NCBI GenBank assembly: GCA_934654755.1 | Contig: CAKUGQ010000001.1 | Span: forward strand, 1-64,000 | Reading direction: 5' to 3' | Length of the DNA stretch: 64,000 nucleotides | DNA from: an uncultured Oscillospiraceae bacterium | GTDB taxonomy: Bacteria > Bacillota > Clostridia > Oscillospirales > Oscillospiraceae | Made by a program: the position numbers and the translations under genes | The notes under the pieces: model-generated | The model's input: the letters and a program-made list of their open reading frames with translations, nothing else | The model's database searches: none | Told to the model about the DNA's origin: nothing | Shown here: positions 52,326 through 60,120 of the stretch, piece after piece | Layout of the letters: each line of letters begins with the position of its first letter | Numbering within the stretch: position 1 is the first letter of the stretch

Positions 52326-52625
52326 ATGACGATGATCGCTGACCGGATCAGTGCGCTTCGCGCGCAGCACAATATGACGCAGACCGAGCTTGCCAAACGT
52401 CTCGGCCTGACGCGCTCAGGCGTTAACGCGTGGGAGATGGGGATCTCCGTTCCCTCGACGCAGTATATCGTGGAGCTTGCGGCACTGTTCGGCGTTTCGA
52501 CGGATTTTCTGCTCGGGCTTTCCTCTGAAGCTACGCTCAGCGTTGCCGGTCTGACGGAGCAGGACGTGCTGCTCGTTTCTGCAGTCGTTGCACACCTGCG
52601 GCAAAAAAATCAACATCAGGAATAG
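52326..52625 (+). CDS. XRE-family transcriptional regulator, divergent from the small prepilin gene
   Basis: 99 residues from ATG 52326 (GAAAGGGG upstream); ATG 52332 is also possible, and the open frame to 52251 begins inside the promoter. The helix-turn-helix spans about residues 5-60 (ISALRAQHNMTQTELAKRLGL...), with the recognition helix around TRSGVNAWEMG. As in the XRE protein at 13697, a C-terminal hydrophobic helix follows (LTEQDVLLVSAVVAHLRQK). It probably represses or activates the divergent pilin gene and itself (inference). A terminator follows. Confidence 0.9.
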   Translation: MTMIADRISALRAQHNMTQTELAKRLGLTRSGVNAWEMGISVPSTQYIVELAALFGVSTDFLLGLSSEATLSVAGLTEQDVLLVSAVVAHLRQKNQHQE

Positions 52626-52631
52626 GAAACC

Positions 52632-52668
52632 AAAAGGACTGCCTCAAAAATGAGACAGTCCTTTTTGA
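52632..52668 (+). terminator. Terminator of the second XRE gene
   Basis: Stem AAAAGGACTG.CTCA / TGAG.CAGTCCTTTT followed by T. Confidence 0.88.
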
Positions 52669-52679
52669 CAAAGCGGCTT

Positions 52680-52800
52680 TGCCGCCCGTGGCAATCTCGT
52701 GTGCCGACGCCTGTCATTGCGAGACCCCGCAGGGGTCGTGGCAATCTCCTGCGGGCTCTTGCATCAGATTGCCGCGTCGCTTCGCTCCTCGCAATGACAA
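52680..52800. repeat. Dispersed-repeat units between the XRE gene and tex
   Basis: Three TCATTGCGAG-family units, including ACCCCGCAGGGGT and CGCGTCGCTTCGCTCCTCG. No gene seen in 52669-52884. Confidence 0.8.
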
Positions 52801-52884
52801 ACCGGGACGTGCCGCGCCGTTCCCCGCAATGACACAGAGTAGGGGTGACATGCCGCAGTAACGCGAGAAGGAGACCGTGCGCAC

Positions 52885-55059
52885 TTAACCTTCGGCGGGC
52901 TCCTTCGGCAGATCACGCATGGTCAGACTGATGCGTTTGCGCTTTTCATCCACCTCCAGCACACCGACACGGACGACGTCGCCGACGCGCACGACTTCGG
53001 ACGGATGCTTGATAAAGCGGTCACAGACACGCGAAATGTGAACCAGTCCGTCCTGATGCACACCGATGTCTACAAATACGCCGAAATCAATAACGTTGCG
53101 CACCGTGCCGCGGAGCACCATGCCGGGCTTGAGGTCCTTCAGCTCCAGAACGTCCGTGCGCAGCAGGGGGGGCGGCAGCTCATCGCGCGGGTCGCGGCCG
53201 GGCTTGCACAGCTCCTTTGCGATGTCGCGAAGCGTCGGAACACCGACTCCGCAAGCCTGCGCCGCCTTTTCCGTGCCGAAGGTCTCCATGCGCTTTGGCA
53301 GCTCTGCCACGCCGCCCGCGGCGACGTCCGCGGTCGTATAGCCGCATAGCGACAGCAGTGTTTCTGCGGCGGCATAGGATTCCGGATGCACGCCGGTGCG
53401 GTCGAGAATCTGAGCGCTCTCCGGCACACGCAGGAAGCCTGCCGCCTGCTCATAGGCTTTCCGGCCGAGCTTCGGAACCTTCAGAACCTGTTTGCGGGTA
53501 GTAAACGCGCCGTTTTCCTCGCGATAGAGGACGATATTCTTTGCGGTGGTTGCGTTCAATCCCGCGACGCGGCGCAACAGCGAGGGCGAGGCGGTGTTCA
53601 GATCTACGCCGACGGCGTTCACGCAGTCCTCAACGACGCCGCCGAGTGCTTCATCGAGCCGCTTTTCCGGCACATCGTGCTGATACTGTCCGACACCGAT
53701 GGCCTTGGGGTCAATCTTCACCAGCTCTGCCAACGGATCCTGAAGCCGTCGCGCGATGGACACTGCGGAGCGCAGATTGACATCGTACTGCGGGAATTCT
53801 TCCGCGGCCAGCGGTGAGGCGGAATAGACCGAGGCACCCGCTTCGGAGACGATCATATATGACACGCCTTTTACCTGCGGCAGCAGCTCACACACGGCAG
53901 CCTCCGTTTCGCGTGAGGCCGTGCCGTTGCCGATGGCGATATGCTCCACGCCGTGGCGGACGATAAGACGCTTGAGTGTGGCAATGGCCTCCTCACGTTT
54001 AGCCTTAGAGAAGGTGGGATAGACGACGGCGGTGTCGAGAACTTTACCGGTGGCATCCACGACGGCAACCTTGCAGCCATGGCTATAGCCGGGATCCAGC
54101 CCCATTGTCACATGGCCGCGCACGGGCGGCTGCATGAGCAGCGGACGCAGATTCAGAGCAAAGTTGTGAATCGCGCCTTCGTTGGCCGCGTCGGTCAGCG
54201 ACGTACGCAGCTCGCGCTCCATGCTGGGCGCGATCAGACGGTCGTAGGCATCTTCGGCTGCTGCACGGACGAATTCCCCCGCTCCGCCGCCGGGGATCAG
54301 AACCGCACGTCGCACGCAGACGAGCGCAGCGTCGCGGTCCAACTCAATTGTAACCTTTAAAAACTCCTCGCGCTCGCCGCGGTTGACGGCAAGCACCTGA
54401 TAGCCCTGTAGCTTGGCGACGGGTTGGCGGAAGTCGTAATACATCTGGTAAACGGAGGTCTCCTCCTGCTTGCCCCTGGCGGCGACAGAATGCAGAACGG
54501 CCTGCTTCTGCATCAATTCACGCAGTCTCTTGCGGATTTCGGCATCATCCGAGATCATCTCCGCCACGATGTCCGACGCGCCTGTCAGCGCTTCCTCGAC
54601 GCTCTGTGCACCGTCGGGACGCACATAGTCCAGTGCGAGGTTCTCGGGGGCAGGCAGCTCGCGGCTCTGGGCAAATAACGTCAGCGCCAACGGCTCAAGA
54701 CCCTTCTCTCGGGCGACGGTTGCGCGTGTGCGGCGCTTGGGCTTATAGGGGCGATAGAGGTCCTCCAACTCCGAAAGTGTTGCGGCGGCTTCAATGGACG
54801 CATCCAGTTCCGGCGTCAGCTTCTCCTGCGCATCGATCGAGCGGCGGATCTCGTCGCGCCGCTGTGCCAGATTGCGCAGATATTGCAGCCGATCGGCGAG
54901 CGTGCGCAGAGTGGTGTCGTCCATTGCGCCGTGCAGCTCCTTACGGTAGCGTGCGATGAAGGGAATGGTGTTGCCCTCGTCGAGCAGGGTTACGACGTTT
55001 TCAACACAGGTTTGCGGCTGCTTCAGCTCCTCGGCCAGCAGCACGATCAGCTTATCCAT
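52885..55059 (-). CDS. tex: Tex-family RNA-binding transcription accessory protein
   Basis: 724 residues from the ATG at 55059 (AGAAGGAG upstream; 55116 in frame lacks one). Tex layout: N-terminal helices (QPQTCVENVVTLLDEGNTIPFIARYRKELHGAMDD), YqgF-like RNase H fold (MGLDPGYSHGCKVAVVD), helix-hairpin-helix (VGVDLNTASPSLLRRVAGLN), and a C-terminal S1 RNA-binding domain (LRGTVRNVIDFGVFVDIGVHQDGLVHIS). Probably acts with RNA polymerase and RNA turnover. Single gene. Confidence 0.95.
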   Translation of the reverse strand: MDKLIVLLAEELKQPQTCVENVVTLLDEGNTIPFIARYRKELHGAMDDTTLRTLADRLQYLRNLAQRRDEIRRSIDAQEKLTPELDASIEAAATLSELEDLYRPYKPKRRTRATVAREKGLEPLALTLFAQSRELPAPENLALDYVRPDGAQSVEEALTGASDIVAEMISDDAEIRKRLRELMQKQAVLHSVAARGKQEETSVYQMYYDFRQPVAKLQGYQVLAVNRGEREEFLKVTIELDRDAALVCVRRAVLIPGGGAGEFVRAAAEDAYDRLIAPSMERELRTSLTDAANEGAIHNFALNLRPLLMQPPVRGHVTMGLDPGYSHGCKVAVVDATGKVLDTAVVYPTFSKAKREEAIATLKRLIVRHGVEHIAIGNGTASRETEAAVCELLPQVKGVSYMIVSEAGASVYSASPLAAEEFPQYDVNLRSAVSIARRLQDPLAELVKIDPKAIGVGQYQHDVPEKRLDEALGGVVEDCVNAVGVDLNTASPSLLRRVAGLNATTAKNIVLYREENGAFTTRKQVLKVPKLGRKAYEQAAGFLRVPESAQILDRTGVHPESYAAAETLLSLCGYTTADVAAGGVAELPKRMETFGTEKAAQACGVGVPTLRDIAKELCKPGRDPRDELPPPLLRTDVLELKDLKPGMVLRGTVRNVIDFGVFVDIGVHQDGLVHISRVCDRFIKHPSEVVRVGDVVRVGVLEVDEKRKRISLTMRDLPKEPAEG

Positions 55060-55089
55060 GATGTACTCCTTCTGTAATTTCTGGGCGTT

Positions 55090-55118
55090 ATTATAGCGCA
55101 GACAAGGGAAAAGCACAA
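55090..55118 (-). promoter_or_regulatory. Promoter of tex
   Basis: On the minus strand: TTGTGC, 17 bp, TATAAT. Confidence 0.6.
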
Positions 55119-55141
55119 GCGGAAAATTCCCGACCCACTTC

Positions 55142-55204
55142 GCGATTTTTTGCTATTTCCCGTATATTTCCCAATATGTTGTGGCGGGAAATTGAAAAAA
55201 TCGC
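55142..55204. promoter_or_regulatory. Long imperfect inverted repeat upstream of the noc-like gene
   Basis: Arms GCGATTTTTT (55142) + ATTTCCCG (55155) pair with CGGGAAAT (55185) + AAAAAATCGC (55195). ATTTCCCG and CGGGAAAT are the halves of the Noc box known in Bacillus, here 22 bp apart instead of adjoining. A TGG-TATGAT extended -10 follows at 55217-55222. Confidence 0.55.
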
Positions 55205-55303
55205 AATTTCTTGTGGTATGATACCCGATTTCGAGCGATTTCGCAGCGCGGCGCGCTACAATAGAGAACGGGGAGAACATCATGGAAAGGAGGCGCTTGC
55301 CCC

Positions 55304-56113
55304 ATGCGCAGAAACAGAGGGCTGCTGGAGAACGGACGGATCCAGTATTTGCCCATCGAGCAGATCCGTCCAAACCCGGCGCAGCCGCGCAAGATTTTTG
55401 AACCGGAGGCGTTGCGTGAGCTTGCCGCAAGCATCGAACGCTACGGAATTTTGCAGCCGCTGACCGTTCGCCGCAGCGGCGGCGAATACGAGCTGGTCGC
55501 CGGAGAGCGGCGGCTGCGCGCCGCAAAGCTTGCGGGCTGTACGGAGGTGCCGTGCATTTTCCTTTCGGTGGATGATGCACAGTCCGGTATGGTTGCACTG
55601 GTGGAAAACCTTCAGCGGCGCGACCTGGATTACATCGAGGAGGCCGAGGGCCTGCTGCGGCTCATGCGCCTGTATGGGCTGAATCAGGAGCAGACGGCCG
55701 AGCGCGTCGGCAAGAGTCAGAGCGCCGTGGCCAATAAGCTGCGGCTGCTGCGGCTGAGCCCGGCGGTGCTGGCGAAGCTGCGGGAGCATCATTTATCCGA
55801 ACGGCATGCGCGGGCGCTGCTCAAGCTGCCGACGGAGGACGACCGGCTCTTTGTGCTCAGCGTAATTGCCAAGGAGCAGATGAATGTGGCCAAAACGGAG
55901 GAATTCATCGACGCTTTTCTGGAAAAAAAGCGCACGCAGGAGCCGAAACGCGGTCTGCGAAAGCTGATTGTGCGCGATGTGCGGCTGTTTCTCAACAGTG
56001 TCAATCATTCGCTGACGCTGGTGCGCAGCGCAGGCATCAACGCCGTGGCTTCGCAGGAGGAGACGGAGCAGGAGATCGTTCTGACCATCCGCCTGCCGAA
56101 ACGCGCGGGCTGA
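55304..56113 (+). CDS. noc: ParB/Noc-family DNA-binding protein
   Basis: 269 residues. ParB N-terminal domain: LPIEQIRPNPAQPRKIFEPEALRELAASIERYGILQPLTVR, YELVAGERRLRAAKLAG (the CTPase GERR box) and VALVENLQRRDLDYIEEAEG. A helix-turn-helix follows (NQEQTAERVGKSQSAVANKLRLLRL). The C-terminus is short. Noc and ParB differ mainly in their DNA target. The Noc-box-like halves in its own promoter favour Noc, nucleoid occlusion, but ParB (Spo0J) cannot be excluded; there is no parA next to it. Confidence 0.85.
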   Translation: MRRNRGLLENGRIQYLPIEQIRPNPAQPRKIFEPEALRELAASIERYGILQPLTVRRSGGEYELVAGERRLRAAKLAGCTEVPCIFLSVDDAQSGMVALVENLQRRDLDYIEEAEGLLRLMRLYGLNQEQTAERVGKSQSAVANKLRLLRLSPAVLAKLREHHLSERHARALLKLPTEDDRLFVLSVIAKEQMNVAKTEEFIDAFLEKKRTQEPKRGLRKLIVRDVRLFLNSVNHSLTLVRSAGINAVASQEETEQEIVLTIRLPKRAG

Positions 56114-56117
56114 AAAA

Positions 56118-56153
56118 ACTCCCGAAGCGCTCTGAAATGCGCCTCGGGAGTAA
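56118..56153. terminator. Bidirectional terminator between noc-like and DUF2284 genes
   Basis: Stem ACTCCCGA..GCGC / GCGC..TCGGGAGT; six T on the minus side, TAATTTTC on the plus side. Confidence 0.8.
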
Positions 56154-56157
56154 TTTT

Positions 56158-56697
56158 CTATTTTTCGCGGAACAAAAGCAGTGAGAACCACGTCACAATA
56201 TTGTTCCCGTACTGGTATTCGATGCCGAAGCGTTCGGCCAGAGCGGTCACGACGATACCGTGACTCTCCACACAGGGGAACATCCGCTCGGGGTGGCGGC
56301 AGGGGGCGCTCGGGTAGCTGCACTCGCCGCAGATAGCGCATGATTCCGTGGAAAGCCCCATGACCTCCAGTCCCTGCGCACGCAGCAGCTCGGCGACCCG
56401 GCGCGTCAGCTCCTCGTGCGGGTAACGCAGCGGGAGCGTCTTGGAAAGGTCGGCAATATCGTCCGTCTCGGCAAGGCTGGCAATCAGCAGTGCATCGGTG
56501 TAACCCATACAGCGAGCGCGGCACTCGTCCACTGTGCCCACGGCGGGCGGACAGGCCCAGCTTTTGCCGTAGCGCGGGCACTCGGTTTTGCAGACGACAC
56601 GGATGCGCTCGGAAAAGTCCAGCACATCCGTTTTGAAGAATTCATATTGGACGATGGGCAGCTCGGAGAGCTGCGCCTCCAGCAGCGCGCGATTCAA
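56158..56697 (-). CDS. DUF2284 Cys-rich metal-binding protein
   Basis: 179 residues from a TTG that overlaps the asparaginase stop (TTGA). Several Cys motifs fit an Fe-S or zinc protein of the DUF2284 type: VVCKTECPRYGKSWACPP near the N-terminus, then CAICGECSYPSAPCRHPERMFPC near residue 120. No membrane segment. Function unknown in the family. It is co-transcribed after the asparaginase gene. Confidence 0.85.
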   Translation of the reverse strand: MNRALLEAQLSELPIVQYEFFKTDVLDFSERIRVVCKTECPRYGKSWACPPAVGTVDECRARCMGYTDALLIASLAETDDIADLSKTLPLRYPHEELTRRVAELLRAQGLEVMGLSTESCAICGECSYPSAPCRHPERMFPCVESHGIVVTALAERFGIEYQYGNNIVTWFSLLLFREK

Positions 56698-57701
56698 GAC
56701 TGTCCCTCCTTGAGATACAGCAGATCATGCGCCACGGTGCGGTAGAACAGACGGCGAATCTGCTCGGGCTCCTTCGTCTGCCCAAGTATCCACATCAGCT
56801 TGGCGACGGCTGCTTCGGTGGTCATGTCGTAGGCCTCCAGCAGACGCAGGTCATGTTTGAGATGGAAACCGACATCGTACACGGCAAGATTGCTGCCTTC
56901 ATTGGGCACCTGCGTGGTCATGACGACGGTCTTATCCTGCTCGATGGCGCCGCGGATCACGTCAAAGAAGCCGCTTCCCTGATACGACGGCAGGCCGCCG
57001 ACGCCGTAGCTTTCGATAATCACTGCGTCATTATGGTCGAGCAGGTACGACAAAAGGCCGCAGGGGGTGCCGGGGATCATCTTCAACAGGCCGACCTTGT
57101 CGTCGAGCCGATCATAAAAGACCGGGCGCTCCGATGCCTCCGGCCGGATGTATTCCAGCAGACGGCCGTTTTGCAGCACGCCGAGCGGAGGATAATTGAT
57201 GCTGGCAAAGGCCTGCAGACTGGTTGTGTGCGTCTTTCTGGCGCGGGTCCCGAGGATGACGCGGCCGTTAAAGACCAACACGACGCCGGCCATATCCGAA
57301 ACGGCGCAGCGAAAAGCGTCGGCGAGATTCGCCTTGGAATCGGTGTTTTCAAACAAAATGGGTTTTTGGGCGCCGGTCAGCACGATGGGCTTGCCGGACT
57401 TCTGAATAAGATACGACAACGCTGCAGCCGTGTAGGCCATGGTATCCGTCCCATGCGAAATGACAAAGCCGTCAAAATCGTCGAAGTTCTCGCGGATGGC
57501 CTTTGCAATGGTCAGCCAGTGTTGCGGAGTGATATTTGTGGAATCGATGGAGAAAAGCTGCCGGCAGGTCACATTGCAGAGCTGCGAGATCTCCGGCACG
57601 TTCTGCACGAGCTGCTCCGAGGTAAGCTGCGGCGCGAGGCCACTGTCGGTCAGACCGGAGGCAATGGTGCCGCCGGTGCCGAGCATCAGAACTTTTTTCA
57701 A
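56694..57701 (-). CDS. L-asparaginase
   Basis: 335 residues. It hydrolyses asparagine to aspartate and ammonia. The catalytic Thr sites are visible: first in LMLGTGGTIASG, second in GFVISHGTDTMAYTAAAL (Thr-Asp pair). LTGAQKP and LVFNGRVILGTRARKTHT are family blocks. There is no signal peptide, so the enzyme is probably cytoplasmic (type I). First gene of a two-gene operon with DUF2284; own promoter at 57740-57768. Confidence 0.93.
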   Translation of the reverse strand: MKKVLMLGTGGTIASGLTDSGLAPQLTSEQLVQNVPEISQLCNVTCRQLFSIDSTNITPQHWLTIAKAIRENFDDFDGFVISHGTDTMAYTAAALSYLIQKSGKPIVLTGAQKPILFENTDSKANLADAFRCAVSDMAGVVLVFNGRVILGTRARKTHTTSLQAFASINYPPLGVLQNGRLLEYIRPEASERPVFYDRLDDKVGLLKMIPGTPCGLLSYLLDHNDAVIIESYGVGGLPSYQGSGFFDVIRGAIEQDKTVVMTTQVPNEGSNLAVYDVGFHLKHDLRLLEAYDMTTEAAVAKLMWILGQTKEPEQIRRLFYRTVAHDLLYLKEGQS

Positions 57702-57739
57702 GGCAAAAGCTCCTTCCCTTTGTGTCCGATTGTCTTCCT

Positions 57740-57768
57740 ATCATAGCATAAACCCCGCATTTTCGCAA
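57740..57768 (-). promoter_or_regulatory. Promoter of the asparaginase operon
   Basis: On the minus strand: TTGCGA, 17 bp, TATGAT. Confidence 0.6.
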
Positions 57769-57775
57769 TGGGCGA

Positions 57776-57804
57776 TTGACATTTTCCCCGCATTGTAATA
57801 AAAT
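57776..57804 (+). promoter_or_regulatory. Promoter of the glycosyltransferase operon
   Basis: TTGACA, 17 bp, TAAAAT, 35 bp before the ATG. Confidence 0.75.
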
Positions 57805-57839
57805 AAACCAGAAGATTTTTTCACCGAGGAGGCAGCATC

Positions 57840-58751
57840 ATGCTGAGCGTTGTCATTCCGGCATTTAATGAACAGGAAACCGTCCCGTCGGCAGCCGTGA
57901 CCATTGCGTCCGTGCTGCGCGGGGCCTCCATTGCATATGAGCTTGTTTTTGTGGACGACGGCTCGCGCGATGCCACCTGGCAGGCCATCGCTGCCGCCCG
58001 CACGGCTGACCAATGCGTGCGCGGCGTGCGTTTTTCGCGAAATTTCGGTAAAGAAGCAGCAATCTTTGCCGGCCTGAGCCATGCGAAGGGCGATTGCGTC
58101 GCCGTGATCGACTGCGATTTACAGCATCCGCCGGAGAAGCTTGTGGAGATGTATCGGCTGTGGCAGGGCGGTGCGCAGGTCGTTGAGGGCGTCAAGGCCG
58201 ACCGTGGAAAGGAGTCGGCGGCGCACCGCTTTGCGGCACGGACCTTCTATTCCATTATCAGCCGCGCGACAAAGATCGATATGTCCCGTGCGTCGGACTT
58301 TAAGCTGCTTGACCGCAGAGCGGTGGATGTGCTCCTGACCATGCGTGAAAAGCGCGCCTTTTTCCGTGCGCTGTCGTCCTGGGTAGGGTTTACCACTGCC
58401 GAGGTGCCCTATGAGGTGCGTGAACGTACCGCCGGGCAGTCCAAATGGTCCACGAAGGCACTGGTCCGCTATGCGCTGTCGAACATTACCGCTTTCACGG
58501 CCATGCCGCTGCATCTTGTGACCGTTCTCGGCATTGTTGCACTGATCGTCTCAATCGTGATGGGTATTGTTGCGCTTGTGCAGAAGATCGCGGGCGTTGC
58601 GCTCGGCGGCTTTACGACAGTCATCATCCTGCTGCTGTTTATGGGTAGCCTGATTATGATCAGTCTCGGTATCATCGGCTATTATATCGGCAATATTTAC
58701 GAGGAGATTAAGGACCGTCCGCGCTTTATCGTTGCGGAGACCTGTGAATGA
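57840..58751 (+). CDS. Family 2 glycosyltransferase (polyprenyl-phosphate type, GtrB-like)
   Basis: 303 residues. N-terminal GT-A domain: VVIPAFNEQETV, FVDDGSRDATW, GVRFSRNFGKEAAIFAGLSHAKGDCVAVIDCDLQHPPEKL (the DxD-like acidic motif). Two C-terminal membrane helices (about 223-247 and 260-288) are as in GtrB/DPM-type enzymes that load a sugar on polyprenyl phosphate. The sugar and acceptor are unknown. GAGGAGG precedes the ATG; it overlaps the next gene by 4 bases. Confidence 0.92.
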   Translation: MLSVVIPAFNEQETVPSAAVTIASVLRGASIAYELVFVDDGSRDATWQAIAAARTADQCVRGVRFSRNFGKEAAIFAGLSHAKGDCVAVIDCDLQHPPEKLVEMYRLWQGGAQVVEGVKADRGKESAAHRFAARTFYSIISRATKIDMSRASDFKLLDRRAVDVLLTMREKRAFFRALSSWVGFTTAEVPYEVRERTAGQSKWSTKALVRYALSNITAFTAMPLHLVTVLGIVALIVSIVMGIVALVQKIAGVALGGFTTVIILLLFMGSLIMISLGIIGYYIGNIYEEIKDRPRFIVAETCE

Positions 58752-59428
58752 CTATGCGATTTGTATTTCTCGATCTGGACGACACGCTGCTTGATTTTGG
58801 CGCAGCGGAGCGCGTGGCTCTGGAAAAAGCGTTTTGTGCACTCGGCGTGGAGCCGACGGACGCGCTTCTGGCGCGTTATAAGGAGATCAACCGCGCTTAT
58901 TGGGAAGCAATGGAGCGCGGCGAGATTACGCGCGGCGAGGTGCTGACGGGGCGTTTTGCGGCGCTTTTCGCGGAACGCGGACTTGCAATCGACCCGGTGC
59001 ACTGTAATGCGGTCTACGAAACGCATTTGGCCGTCGGCCACTGGTTTGTTGACGGCGCACCGGAACTGCTGGAGTACCTGTTTCCGAAATATGAGCTGTA
59101 TCTGGCCTCGAACGGCGTAGCACGCACACAGTATGCGCGGCTGGAGAGCGCGGATTTGTATCGCTGGTTCCGGCAGATCTTCATCTCTGAGACCACCGGC
59201 CACCACAAGCCGGAAAAGGCATATTTTGACTACTGCTTTGCACGCATCGACGGCTTTGACCCGGAGCAGGCGATGATCGTCGGTGACAGCCTGAGCAGCG
59301 ATATTCAGGGCGGCAAAAACGCCGGAATCCGAACCTGCTGGTTTAATCCTGCCGGAAAACCCGGCCGTCCGGAGCTGAAACCGGACTATGAAATCCGTTC
59401 GCTGGCGGAGCTGCGGGGAATTCTGTGA
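58748..59428 (+). CDS. HAD-superfamily phosphatase, YjjG-type
   Basis: 226 residues. HAD motif I FLDLDDTLLDFG (nucleophile Asp), motif II LASNGVARTQ, motif III Lys in GHHKPEKAYF, motif IV MIVGDSLSSDIQGGKNAGI. The closest named group is YjjG, which dephosphorylates non-canonical pyrimidine nucleotides. The actual substrate is not shown. It is translationally coupled to the glycosyltransferase gene (ATGA). Confidence 0.9.
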   Translation: MTMRFVFLDLDDTLLDFGAAERVALEKAFCALGVEPTDALLARYKEINRAYWEAMERGEITRGEVLTGRFAALFAERGLAIDPVHCNAVYETHLAVGHWFVDGAPELLEYLFPKYELYLASNGVARTQYARLESADLYRWFRQIFISETTGHHKPEKAYFDYCFARIDGFDPEQAMIVGDSLSSDIQGGKNAGIRTCWFNPAGKPGRPELKPDYEIRSLAELRGIL

Positions 59429-59456
59429 AAAAATTTCGGAAAATGCAAAAAGAGGC

Positions 59457-59484
59457 TTGACTTTCCGAAGAAAATGCGTATAAT
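59457..59484 (+). promoter_or_regulatory. Promoter of tRNA-Gln
   Basis: TTGACT, 16 bp, TATAAT, 29 bp before the tRNA. Confidence 0.75.
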
Positions 59485-59512
59485 AACATTTGCGTTTCGG
59501 CGCAGACGGCAT

Positions 59513-59586
59513 AGCGGGTTTGTGTAAAGGTAGCACACCGGACTCTGACTCCGTTTGTGAGGGTTCGAATCCTTCACCCGCTGCCA
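59513..59586 (+). tRNA. tRNA-Gln (anticodon CTG)
   Basis: A 74-nt cloverleaf can be drawn by hand. The acceptor AGCGGGT pairs with ACCCGCT, the discriminator is G and CCA is encoded. The T-arm is GAGGG-TTCGAAT-CCTTC. The anticodon loop CTCTGAC gives CTG at 59545-59547. The anticodon stem has four pairs plus a C-T mismatch at the top, a small oddity. It reads CAG. Confidence 0.93.
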
Positions 59587-59636
59587 CGAAGTGCGGTAGT
59601 CCATGATACAATGGGCTACCGTACTTTTTTATTTTT
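59587..59636 (+). terminator. Terminator after tRNA-Gln
   Basis: Imperfect stem AAGT.CGGTAG.CC / GG.CTACCG.ACTT followed by six T. Confidence 0.75.
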
Positions 59637-60120
59637 CTGTCGAAGAAGTCCTTATATCAAGCAGTTTTCCGAGTATGGGGGTGCAAAAGTCCTCAATGCT
59701 CGGTTTTTCCTATTTTACCGAAGGTGCGCTGCTGATTTTTGCTTTGCACCCCCTAATGAGAAAAATCAAAAAGTAGATAGATTTATCAAAAGGTTGCAGA
59801 GAAAAATCAAATTGTTTCCGTGACACATATTACTAAGCATTTCCGTTTCCGGATAAGGTACAATAAGTTGCGCAAAAAGGAAAATACATAAAAGAAGACA
59901 TAGTTTGCAGACTCCGGTAGAATGAAGTTACGACATACACATTCTGAAAGGAGACAGCAAACTATGCTATTATCGCATTTCCGCTTAGAAACAAGTGAAG
60001 ATAAATAATACTGCAAACTGCCCGTTCTGATAAAAACAACACTTTGAGGAAGAGAAAAGACACTCTCTATTTCAAATGAAAAGGGCTTTTGACGGCTTCC
60101 GATGACAAAACCGCGGCGGT
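59637..60120. other. A/T-rich stretch without a gene downstream of the tRNA
   Basis: No gene of normal size. Two features stand out. An 11-12-bp inverted pair (GGGGGTGCAAAAG at 59677, CTTTGCACCCCC at 59742) spans 77 bp. A 14-codon frame (ATG 59964, TAA ending 60008) has a good AAAGGAGA site and lies in a 10-bp inverted repeat CATAGTTTGC (59899) / GCAAACTATG (59957) whose right arm ends on the ATG. The composition is clearly more A/T-rich than the rest of the window. Confidence 0.5.

Noticed and set aside
59557..59823. 88-residue frame beginning inside tRNA-Gln
   Set aside because: It starts in the tRNA T-arm, crosses the terminator and has no ribosome site.
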